Below, piece by piece: positions 56,956 to 64,000 of a stretch of DNA of 64,000 nt (its first letter is position 1; each line of letters opens with the position of its first letter). The stretch is taken from the NCBI GenBank assembly GCA_963848355.1, contig CAWKDG010000012.1:1426001-1490000 (forward strand), written 5' to 3'. Origin of the DNA: CAWKDG01 sp963848355. Its GTDB lineage: Bacteria; Actinomycetota; Acidimicrobiia; Acidimicrobiales; UBA8190. The notes under the pieces were generated by a model. The model ran no database searches. It was given only the letters and a program-made list of their open reading frames with translations, and was not told the origin of the DNA. The translations under genes and the position numbers were made by a program.

Positions 56956-56973
56956 CGTGCGCGCCTGACGTGC
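56948..56973 (+). repeat. 13-bp tandem duplication at the purF-purM junction
   Basis: GCGCCTGACGTGC is present twice in a row (56948-56960 and 56961-56973). The first copy holds the purF TGA and the second another TGA and the purM GTG. Confidence 0.8.
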
Positions 56974-58040
56974 CGGAAGGCCGGGTCGACGGGGGCGCCA
57001 CCTACGCGTCGGTCGGCGTCGACATCGCCGCCGGCGACAGCGCCGTGGAGCGCATCCGGGCGCACGTGGCGTCGACGGCGCGTCCCGAGGTCCTCGGCGG
57101 CATCGGCGGGTTCGGTGGGTGTTTCGCCTTCGAACCGGGACGCTTCGCCCGTCCCGTCCTGGTGGCGTCGACCGACGGCGTCGGTACCAAGGCCCTCGTG
57201 GCCCGCGACGCCGGTCGCTTCGACACCATCGGCATCGACCTCGTGGCCATGTGCGTCGACGACCTCGTCTGCGTGGGCGCCGAGCCCCTGTTCCTCCTCG
57301 ACTACGTCGTCACCGGGAAGCTCGACCCCGACCAGATGGAGGCGCTCGTGGCGGGCGTGGCCGACGGGTGCCGCCAAGCCGGGTGCGCGCTGCTCGGGGG
57401 CGAGATGGCCGAGCACCCCGGGGCCATGGCCCCCGGCGAGTTCGACCTGGCCGGCTTCGCCGTGGGGGCCGTCGAGCGCGACGCCATGCTCGGTTCCGAC
57501 CGGGTGGCCACCGGCGACGTGCTCATCGGCCTTCCGTCCCCCGGTCTGCGCTCCAACGGCTACAGCCTGGCCCGCCACGTGCTGCTCGAACGGGCCGGGG
57601 CCGCCCTCGACGGCCCCGCCTGGGCGGGCGCCGACCACACGCTGGCCGACGAGCTCCTGCGGCCGTCCGTCGTCTACGCCCCGACGGTCCTGGCCGCCGT
57701 GGCCGCCGTGGCCGCCGGCGACGTGCACGCGGCGGCGCACATCACCGGCGGCGGCCTGCCCGGGAACCTGACCCGGGTCCTGCCCCGGGGCTGCGACGCC
57801 GAGCTCGAGCGCCACCGGTGGGTCACGCCGACCGTCTTCACCGAGATCCAGCGGCTGGGGGACATCGACGACGACGAGATGGCGCGCGTCTTCAACCTCG
57901 GTCTCGGCATGGTGCTGGTGGTGGGCCCCGACGGCGTCGACGCCGTCCTGGGGGCGGTCACCGCTGCCGGCGGCGACGCTCTCGTGGTGGGACGGATCGT
58001 GGACGGGACCGGCCGTGTGCGCCTGGACGGGCGACGGTGA
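56970..58040 (+). CDS. purM: AIR synthase (FGAM cyclo-ligase)
   Basis: A 356-residue enzyme closing the imidazole ring. It begins VPEGRVDGGATYASVGVDIA. VASTDGVGTKALVA, MCVDDLVCVGAEPLFLLDYV, GGEMAEHPGAMAPGEFDLAG and AAHITGGGLPGNLTRVLP are family blocks. GTG 56970 lies in the second duplicated unit. The stop overlaps pyrE (GTGA). Confidence 0.95.
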   Translation: MPEGRVDGGATYASVGVDIAAGDSAVERIRAHVASTARPEVLGGIGGFGGCFAFEPGRFARPVLVASTDGVGTKALVARDAGRFDTIGIDLVAMCVDDLVCVGAEPLFLLDYVVTGKLDPDQMEALVAGVADGCRQAGCALLGGEMAEHPGAMAPGEFDLAGFAVGAVERDAMLGSDRVATGDVLIGLPSPGLRSNGYSLARHVLLERAGAALDGPAWAGADHTLADELLRPSVVYAPTVLAAVAAVAAGDVHAAAHITGGGLPGNLTRVLPRGCDAELERHRWVTPTVFTEIQRLGDIDDDEMARVFNLGLGMVLVVGPDGVDAVLGAVTAAGGDALVVGRIVDGTGRVRLDGRR

Positions 58041-58653
58041 CCGCCGCCGACGCCGGAGCTGCCGCCGACGCTGGAGCTGCCGCCGACGCCGGAGCCGACG
58101 CCGCCGGCGGGCTCGAGGCCCTGCGGGCCGACGTGCTGGCGCGCTCGGTCCGCACCGGTGACTTCGTCCTCAAGTCCGGTCGCCGCTCGACGTGGTTCAT
58201 CGACGCGAAGCAGACCGTGTGCCGTCCGGGCGGGATGCTGCTCGTGGCCGAGGCCGTGCTGGGCGTCCTTCCCGACGAGGCCACCGCCATCGGGGGGCTC
58301 ACCATGGGGGCCGATCCCGTGGCCTACATCACCGCCGGGGTGGCGGCCACCCGCGGCCGCCCCTTGAAGGCGTTCAGCGTCCGCAAGGAGCCGAAGGACC
58401 ACGGCGGCGGGGGGCGCATCGCCGGCGCCCTCGATCCCGGCGACCGGGTGGTGGTCACCGAGGACGCCGTGACCCGGGGGACGTCGCTGCTCGAGGCCGT
58501 CTTTGCGGTGCGCGAGGCCGGGGCCGAGGTGGTCCTGGCCGTGGCCGTGGTCGACCGGGGGGGACGGCGGAAGCCCTTCTCGGAGGCGAGGGGGTGCCCT
58601 TCCGGGCCCTCCTCGGCGCCCCTGACCTGGGTTTCGACTACGACGAACGCTGA
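58037..58653 (+). CDS. pyrE: orotate phosphoribosyltransferase (C-terminal frameshift)
   Basis: Converts orotate and PRPP to OMP. GTG 58037 overlaps the purM stop. The first 30 residues are an Ala/Asp/Gly repeat (AADAGA) encoded by a triplicated 18-bp unit and are not part of the family. The enzyme starts about LRADVLARSVRTGDFVLKSG. The PRPP loop VVTEDAVTRGTSLLEAV is complete. A run of seven G at 58557-58563 is one base short: the true C-terminus (EGVPFRALLGAPDLGF, then DYDER and stop at 58653) is in the next frame. As given, the frame would read on to 58756. Confidence 0.9.
58043..58096 (+). repeat. triplicated 18-bp repeat at the start of pyrE
   Basis: Units of GCCGCCGACGCYGGAGCT begin at 58043, 58061 and 58079. 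They encode AADAGA three times at the N-terminus of PyrE. Confidence 0.8.
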
Positions 58654-58846
58654 CCACCCTGGGGTCCGGGAGGGCCGTACCGAGTGTCACAGCCTCCCGG
58701 TAGCGTGGGAGTCACGACGTGTAATTGATCCCCGGGCGGGGAAGGATGGACGGTGAGGCGGGGATCCCCGTCGGTCGCCGTCTGATCCCACAGCAGGTCG
58801 GACCGTCACCCCCCAGACCCCGGGGTCAGCACACGGGACACCGCAC
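58654..58846. other. non-coding leader before egtB
   Basis: GC-rich DNA with a perfect 12-bp palindrome CGGGGATCCCCG at 58759-58770 and other short inverted repeats. This is a possible operator or leader structure for the egt operon. I cannot match it to a known riboswitch. Confidence 0.35.
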
Positions 58847-60109
58847 ATGGCCGATCTCCTGACAACGGCGCAACGCTGCGACCTGCTGGGCTCGCGTTAC
58901 CGGCACGTGCGCGAGACGACGGAGATCCTGGCCGCGCCGTTGACCCCCGAAGACCAGACGGTGCAGTCCATGCCCGACGTGAGCCCGACCAAATGGCACC
59001 GGGCGCACACGTCGTGGTTCTTCGAGACCTTCCTGCTCGAGCCGAGCCTGGCCGGTTACCGGTCGTTCCACCCCGCCTTCGGCTACCTCTTCAACTCCTA
59101 CTACGAGGGCGTCGGCGCCCGTTATCCCCGGCCCCGGCGGGGGGTGGTGTCGCGTCCCGGTGTGGCCGAGGTGGCGAAGTACCGGGCCCACGTGGACGAG
59201 GCCATGGCCCGCCTGTTGGGCCGCGGTCTCACACCGGAGCTCGACGATCTCGTCGAGCTCGGCCTCCACCACGAGCAGCAGCATCAGGAGCTGCTGCTCA
59301 TGGACATCAAGCACGTGCTGTCGTGCAACCCGCTCCAGCCGGCCTACGCCACGGTCACAGTGTCCCCGCCGACGCCCCAGACGCCGGTGCGGTGGATCGG
59401 GCACGAGGGTGGCCTGGTCGAGGTCGGCCACGACGGTCCCGGCTTCGCCTTCGACAACGAGTCGCCGCGCCATGCCGTGCATCTCGAGCCCTTCGAGCTC
59501 GCCGGGCGGCCGGTGACGTGCGGCGAGTGGATGGCCTTCGTGGCCGACGGCGGCTACGACCGGCCCGACCTGTGGCTGTCCGACGGCTGGGCCACCTCGC
59601 AGGCCGAGGGATGGGAAGCCCCGCTGTACTGGTTCCGTGTCGTCGACGACTGGTGGTTGTTCACCCTGGGCGGCCCGCAGCTGGTGGACCCGGCCGAGCC
59701 CGTCTGCCACGTGAGCTACTACGAGGCCGACGCCTTCGCCCGTTGGAGCGGGGCGCGCCTGCCCACCGAGGCCGAGTGGGAGACGGTGGCCGCCGCCCCG
59801 CCCGGGGACGCCGTCGACGGCAACTTCCTCGACTTCACCGTGCTGCATCCCCGGCCCGCGGAGGCGACGCCGTCGTTCTTCGGTGACGTCTGGCAGTGGA
59901 CGTCGAGCGCCTACAGCCCCTACCCCGGCTTCCAGCCGGCGCCCGGTGCCGTGGGTGAGTACAACGGCAAGTTCATGGTCAACCAGTACGTGCTGCGCGG
60001 CGGCTGCTGCGTGACGCCGCCCGACCACATCCGGGCCACCTACCGCGACTTCTTCCCCCCCGCGGCGCGCTGGGCGTTCTCGGGCCTGCGGCTCGCCCGC
60101 GACTGCTGA
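58847..60109 (+). CDS. egtB: hercynine oxygenase-type protein EgtB
   Basis: A 420-residue non-heme iron sulfoxide synthase of ergothioneine synthesis, joining hercynine with a thiol donor. The N-terminal DinB-like part carries iron ligands WHRAHTSWFFE (His51) and LHHEQQHQELLL (His142 and His146). The C-terminal FGE-sulfatase-like domain shows YEADAFARWSGARLPTEAEW and VLRGGCCVTPPDHIRATYRD. ATG 58847 is clear. It is followed six bases later by egtD, and egtA/egtC are not in the window. Confidence 0.93.
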   Translation: MADLLTTAQRCDLLGSRYRHVRETTEILAAPLTPEDQTVQSMPDVSPTKWHRAHTSWFFETFLLEPSLAGYRSFHPAFGYLFNSYYEGVGARYPRPRRGVVSRPGVAEVAKYRAHVDEAMARLLGRGLTPELDDLVELGLHHEQQHQELLLMDIKHVLSCNPLQPAYATVTVSPPTPQTPVRWIGHEGGLVEVGHDGPGFAFDNESPRHAVHLEPFELAGRPVTCGEWMAFVADGGYDRPDLWLSDGWATSQAEGWEAPLYWFRVVDDWWLFTLGGPQLVDPAEPVCHVSYYEADAFARWSGARLPTEAEWETVAAAPPGDAVDGNFLDFTVLHPRPAEATPSFFGDVWQWTSSAYSPYPGFQPAPGAVGEYNGKFMVNQYVLRGGCCVTPPDHIRATYRDFFPPAARWAFSGLRLARDC

Positions 60110-60115
60110 GGGGCC

Positions 60116-61099
60116 GTGGCGACCACGGCGACACCCTCGATCGATATCCACCTGAGCGGCGACGACCTGCGCGCCGCGCTCGAGAACGACGTACGGACGG
60201 GGATGACAGCCGCCGCCAAGTGGCTCCCCCCGGTGTGGTTCTACGACGACCGCGGCAGCCAGCTCTTCGACGAGATCACCCGTCTGGACGAGTACTACCC
60301 GACCCGCGCCGAACGCGGCCTGCTGGAGGCCCACGCACCGGAGATCGCCGCGCGCTCGGGGGCCGACACCCTGGTCGAGCTGGGCGCCGGGACGTGCGAC
60401 AAGTCACGCGTCCTGCTGGACGCCTTCCGGGCCGCCGGCACGCTGCGCCGGTACGTCCCCCTCGACGTCAGCGACAGCACGCTGTGGACGGCCGCGCTCG
60501 CCCTCGTCGACGAGTACCCCGGTCTGGCCGTGCACGCCGTGGTCGGGGACTTCGACCACCACATCGTGCGCATCCCCATCGAGGGACGGCGGATGGTGGC
60601 GTTCCTCGGCAGCACGATCGGCAACTTCTACCCCGAACACCGCCGCCGGTTCCTGTTCGACCTCGACTGCACCATGGCCCACGGCGACAGCTTTCTCCTC
60701 GGGACCGACCTGATCAAGGACGAGAAGAAGCTCATCGCCGCCTACGACGACGCCGCCGGGGTGACGGCCGCATTCAACCGCAACGTCCTCCACGTGCTCA
60801 ACCGCGAGCTGCGCGCCGGCTTCGATCCGCAGCGGTTCCAGCACGTGGCCGTGTGGAACGAGGAGGACCACCGCATGGAGATGCGCCTGCGCTCGCTCGA
60901 CGACCAGGTCGTCCCGATCGCCGATCTCGATCTCGAGGTGTCGTTCGCCGCCGGCGAGGACCTGCTCACCGAGATCAGCACCAAGTTCACCCGGGCCGGC
61001 GTCGAGTCCGAGCTGTTCGAGGCCGGGTTCGTCGTCGACGCCATGTGGGAGGCACCGCAGGGCGAATTCCTCCTGACCCTGGCCACGCCGTACTGCTGA
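60116..61099 (+). CDS. egtD: histidine N-alpha-methyltransferase EgtD
   Basis: A 327-residue SAM-dependent enzyme trimethylating histidine to hercynine. It has WLPPVWFYDDRGSQLFDEIT, LDEYYPTRAERGLLEAHAPE, the SAM loop LVELGAGTCDKSRVLL, VAFLGSTIGNFYPEHRRRF and the C-terminal SFAAGEDLLTEISTKFT. GTG 60116 follows the egtB stop closely, so the two are cotranscribed. Actinobacteria use this route for redox buffering. Confidence 0.95.
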   Translation: MATTATPSIDIHLSGDDLRAALENDVRTGMTAAAKWLPPVWFYDDRGSQLFDEITRLDEYYPTRAERGLLEAHAPEIAARSGADTLVELGAGTCDKSRVLLDAFRAAGTLRRYVPLDVSDSTLWTAALALVDEYPGLAVHAVVGDFDHHIVRIPIEGRRMVAFLGSTIGNFYPEHRRRFLFDLDCTMAHGDSFLLGTDLIKDEKKLIAAYDDAAGVTAAFNRNVLHVLNRELRAGFDPQRFQHVAVWNEEDHRMEMRLRSLDDQVVPIADLDLEVSFAAGEDLLTEISTKFTRAGVESELFEAGFVVDAMWEAPQGEFLLTLATPYC

Positions 61100-61128
61100 G
61101 CTGCGCCGGATACGCCCTCGGGTAGCGG

Positions 61129-62511
61129 CTAATCGACCGGCTCGGGCGCTTGCCCGGCCAGGTCGGACAGCGCGTCGAGGATGCCGCGGTGAAAGGTGGG
61201 ATAGGCGTAGATCATGTGGCGCAACCGCTCGGTGGGGACGGCCTCGTGGACGGCCAGGGTCAGAAGGCCGAGGACCTCGCCACCGACCGGTCCGGCCGAG
61301 GTGGCCCCGACGAGGACACCGCGCTCGGCGTCCTCGACGAGCTTGACGAAGCCGTCGTTGCCTGCCTTGTGGATCCACCCCCGGGCCGATGACGACACGA
61401 GGGCCGAGCCCGTGCGGACGGTCAGGCCGGCCTCGCCGGCGGCGGCCTCGCTCAGGCCGACGGAACCGATCTCGGGGTCGGTGAAGGTGACGCGGGGCAC
61501 GGCCCGGTAGTCGGCCGGGGTGACCGGCTGTCCGAGAAGCTGGGCCAGGACGATGCCGGCCTGATACATCGACATGTGGGTGAAGGCCCCGTGGCCGGTG
61601 ATGTCGCCGATGGCCCACACCCCGTCGCACACGCGTAGGTGGTCGTCGGTGGGGAGGGCCCGTGCGCTCTCGTCGACGCCGACGGTGGCGGCCGCGATGG
61701 CGGCGAGGTCGACGTGGCGACCGGTGGCCACGAGCAGGCGTTCGCCGCTCACGCTGTCGCCCTTGTCGATCTCGACCTCGAACCGTGCGCCGTCGTAGCG
61801 GACGGCGGTGACGTGCGCGGAGGTGCGGACGGCGATGCCCTCGCGGGCGAAGACCTCGGCCACCAGTTGTCCCGCTTCCGGTTCCTCGGGGGGCAGCAAC
61901 CGGTCGGTTCCCTCGACGACGGTGACGGCGGCACCGAAGCGGGCGAAGACCTGACCGAGCTCGACACCGATGGCGCCGCCACCGAGGACGACGAGGGAGG
62001 CGGGGACCTCCTCGGCCTCGATCGCCTGGCGGTTGATCCAGTAGGGGGTCCCGGCCAGACCCTCGACGGGCGGGACGAACGCCGTCGTCCCGGTGTTCAC
62101 GACGACGCCGCGACGCGCCTCGAAGGTGCGGTCGCCCACGACGACCCGGCGCGGTCCGTCGAGGCGCCCCCGGCCGCGGACGAAGCGCCCCCCCTTCCCC
62201 TCGAAGCGCTCCACGGCCGCGCCGTCGTCCCAGTTGTCGGTGGCCTCGTCGCGGATGCGGGCCGCCACCGGCGCCCAGTCGGGGGTGACCGTCGACGTCC
62301 CCGCCATCCCCGGGATGCGCCGGCCCTCGGTCAGGAGGTTGGCCGCTCTGATCATCATCTTCGAGGGGACGCAGCCCCAGTAGGGGCACTCGCCGCCGAC
62401 GAGGAGATCGTCGATGCCGACGACCTCGAGGCCGGCGGCGGCAGCGCGCTCGGCCACGTCCTCGCCCCCGGGCCCCATGCCCAGGACCACGACATCAACG
62501 CTCTCAGTCAC
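61129..62511 (-). CDS. FAD/NAD(P) disulfide oxidoreductase
   Basis: A 460-residue flavoprotein of the dihydrolipoamide/mercuric reductase superfamily. The FAD motif is VVVLGMGPGGEDVAERAA, and the redox pair C42/C47 is in GGECPYWGCVPSK. The NAD(P) motif is LVVLGGGAIGVELGQVFARF, ATGRHVDL and VWAIGDITGHGAFTHM follow, and the dimer-domain end has HMIYAYPTFHRG. The E in GGEC and W in YWGC mark the actinobacterial subgroup of unknown substrate rather than Lpd. It is convergent with egtD. Confidence 0.9.
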   Translation of the reverse strand: MTESVDVVVLGMGPGGEDVAERAAAAGLEVVGIDDLLVGGECPYWGCVPSKMMIRAANLLTEGRRIPGMAGTSTVTPDWAPVAARIRDEATDNWDDGAAVERFEGKGGRFVRGRGRLDGPRRVVVGDRTFEARRGVVVNTGTTAFVPPVEGLAGTPYWINRQAIEAEEVPASLVVLGGGAIGVELGQVFARFGAAVTVVEGTDRLLPPEEPEAGQLVAEVFAREGIAVRTSAHVTAVRYDGARFEVEIDKGDSVSGERLLVATGRHVDLAAIAAATVGVDESARALPTDDHLRVCDGVWAIGDITGHGAFTHMSMYQAGIVLAQLLGQPVTPADYRAVPRVTFTDPEIGSVGLSEAAAGEAGLTVRTGSALVSSSARGWIHKAGNDGFVKLVEDAERGVLVGATSAGPVGGEVLGLLTLAVHEAVPTERLRHMIYAYPTFHRGILDALSDLAGQAPEPVD

Positions 62512-62684
62512 CGGTCACCGTGTGTACCGAAGGGCACGTGGCTACGGTACAGCAGGCGTCGCGCGGTTTACACGGCTGACGATGCGGGTAACCTGCGCGT
62601 CGTAGACGGAAAGGCCTTGACCGCCGCCGTCGCTGTCACTCCAGTCCCCGGTGGCGATGTCCCGCACACAATCGACGAGTGAGG

Positions 62685-64000
62685 ATGGCGTCCATGCGCG
62701 TGTCAACGGGTATCGGAAGAGGTTCCGCAGGAGGATCCACCACACAATCCGCACAACGGCGGAGCCGTGTGGTCCGGTCGGCGGGCGTCGTCGCCCTTGT
62801 GTGGTCGGCCGGTCTTGTCGCCGTCGTCGGTGAGGGCACCTCGGCCTCGGCGGCCACGACCCCGGTGGTCGTCTGGACGCCGACCACCACCCCCACGACC
62901 GGGCTGAGCCCGGCCGCCGCCACCAATGCGCTGGTGGACGTGAAGGGCGTGACGTGCACGAGCGCCGGTGCCTGCGTGGCCGTGGGGATCTACACCGACA
63001 CGTCGGGCGACGTCCAGGGCCTCATCGAGACGCTGGCGGGCGGGACGTGGACGGCGACGACGGCCCCCCTCACCGGTCTCACTCCGGCGTCGCGCACCAC
63101 CACGACGGTGAACCTGGTGGGCGTGTCCTGCCCGGCCGCCGGCTCGTGCGTGGCTGTGGGCTCCTACGTCGACGCCTCCGGTGTGACCCACGGCCTGATC
63201 GAGACCCTGTCCGCCGGGACGTGGACGGCGACCATCGCCCCCGTCACGGGGCTCAGCCCGGCCGCCGGCGCCACCCTGCCCAACGCGGGGCAGACACTCC
63301 TCACCGTCTCGTGCCCGGTGGCCGGGACATGCGTGGCCGGCGGGTACTACACCGACACGTCGGGCAACGTCCAAGGGCTCATCGAAGCCCTCGCCGCCGG
63401 GACGTGGACACCGACGACCGCCCCCGTCACCGGGCTCAGCCCGGCCGCCGGGACCAACCCGGTCGTGCATCTCCACGGCGTCTCGTGCCCGGTGGCCGGC
63501 ACCTGCGTGGCCACCGGCGTGTACACGGACTCCACCGGCAACGTCCAGGGCCTGATCGAGTCCCTCGCCGCCGGGACGTGGACGGCGACGACGGCACCCA
63601 CCACCGGTCTGACCCCGCCCGCCAACGCGGCGCCGGCGGTGACCTTCGGCGGCGTGTCGTGTGCGATGGCCGGTTCGTGCGTGGCCGTGGGGGGTTATTC
63701 CGACACCTCGGGCAAGCAGCAGGTCATGACCGAGACACTGGCGACCGGAACGTGGACGGCGGCGACGATCACCCCGACGACCGGGCTGAGCCCGGCGGCG
63801 GGGACCGGCTCGTCGGCGCCCGCCCTGACCAACCTGACGTGCCCGGGGGCCGGCTCGTGCGTGGCCGTGGGGTCGTACGTCGACACCGCCGGCATCGGCC
63901 ACGCCTGGTTCGACGCCCTGGCGGCGGGGACGTGGACGGCGGCCACCGCACCCGACGGCGCGCTGAGCAACGGGCCGCAGGCCGACCTGCGCAGTGTGTC
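62685..64000 (+). CDS. secreted repeat protein (partial, runs off right end)
   Basis: ATG 62685 (or 62694) opens a frame to the window edge, 438 codons so far. The N-terminus is a signal peptide (basic RRSRVVRSAG then VVALVWSAGLVAVVGEG). After it come six units of about 65 residues with the pattern VSCPVAGTCVAVGxYTDTSG, NVQGLIETLAAGTWTATTAP, TGLSPAAG. Each unit has two conserved cysteines that probably form a disulfide, giving a blade-like surface repeat. Antisense open frames over this region are shadows. A cell-surface role is inferred. Confidence 0.8.
   Translation, partial: MASMRVSTGIGRGSAGGSTTQSAQRRSRVVRSAGVVALVWSAGLVAVVGEGTSASAATTPVVVWTPTTTPTTGLSPAAATNALVDVKGVTCTSAGACVAVGIYTDTSGDVQGLIETLAGGTWTATTAPLTGLTPASRTTTTVNLVGVSCPAAGSCVAVGSYVDASGVTHGLIETLSAGTWTATIAPVTGLSPAAGATLPNAGQTLLTVSCPVAGTCVAGGYYTDTSGNVQGLIEALAAGTWTPTTAPVTGLSPAAGTNPVVHLHGVSCPVAGTCVATGVYTDSTGNVQGLIESLAAGTWTATTAPTTGLTPPANAAPAVTFGGVSCAMAGSCVAVGGYSDTSGKQQVMTETLATGTWTAATITPTTGLSPAAGTGSSAPALTNLTCPGAGSCVAVGSYVDTAGIGHAWFDALAAGTWTAATAPDGALSNGPQADLRSV

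Overview
The window is high-GC actinobacterial DNA with many GTG/TTG starts and ATGA or GTGA gene overlaps. The dnaK-grpE-dnaJ-hspR-clpB operon carries a HAIR-like site, and a GlnR-box-like site precedes amt. EgtB/EgtD and secreted proteins with GYWLVGxDGGVFxFN repeats are also present. Together these suggest an Acidimicrobiia-type actinobacterium; this is inference from style and gene content, not from a marker gene search.

Layout. 1-8.3 kb: chromosomal genes (ABC ATPase, small membrane or unknown proteins, an LLM-type F420 oxidoreductase, a secreted repeat protein) and a TetR repressor divergent from two DUF4386 membrane genes. 8.5-31.3 kb: a 22.8-kb integrated element bounded by a 44-bp direct repeat that is the 3' part of a tRNA-Gly(CCC) gene. 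Its right end is a conjugative core of AICE type (small membrane protein, FtsK-like transfer ATPase, RepSA-like initiator, excisionase, tyrosine integrase running into the tRNA). Its left and middle parts are lower-GC cargo: two ECF sigma/membrane-partner modules, a DUF4262 protein, an AIPR abortive-infection protein, HEPN and PIN proteins, unknown genes and a membrane-spanning winged-helix/BTAD regulator. Repeats resembling the att core and its flank recur inside the cargo, and an integrase remnant abuts the left att site, so the locus looks like successive accretion at one tRNA. 31.3-38.9 kb: dcd, an Fe-S oxidoreductase, a cNMP-binding protein, amt-glnB and gpmA. 39-45.9 kb: the DnaK chaperone/ClpB operon. 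45.9-58.7 kb: purA-D-B-C-S-Q-L-F-M and pyrE, nearly a complete purine cluster, with two minus-strand genes inserted. 58.8-62.5 kb: egtB-egtD and a disulfide oxidoreductase. The right end is the start of a large secreted repeat protein.

Quality caveat. At least eight conserved genes outside the cargo or in the transfer core (clpB, purQ, purF twice, pyrE, PHP gene, Fe-S reductase, FtsK twice) contain single-base indels or a stop, several beside homopolymers. Most frameshifts here, including those in the cargo, may therefore be sequence errors, and I give the intended gene extents.
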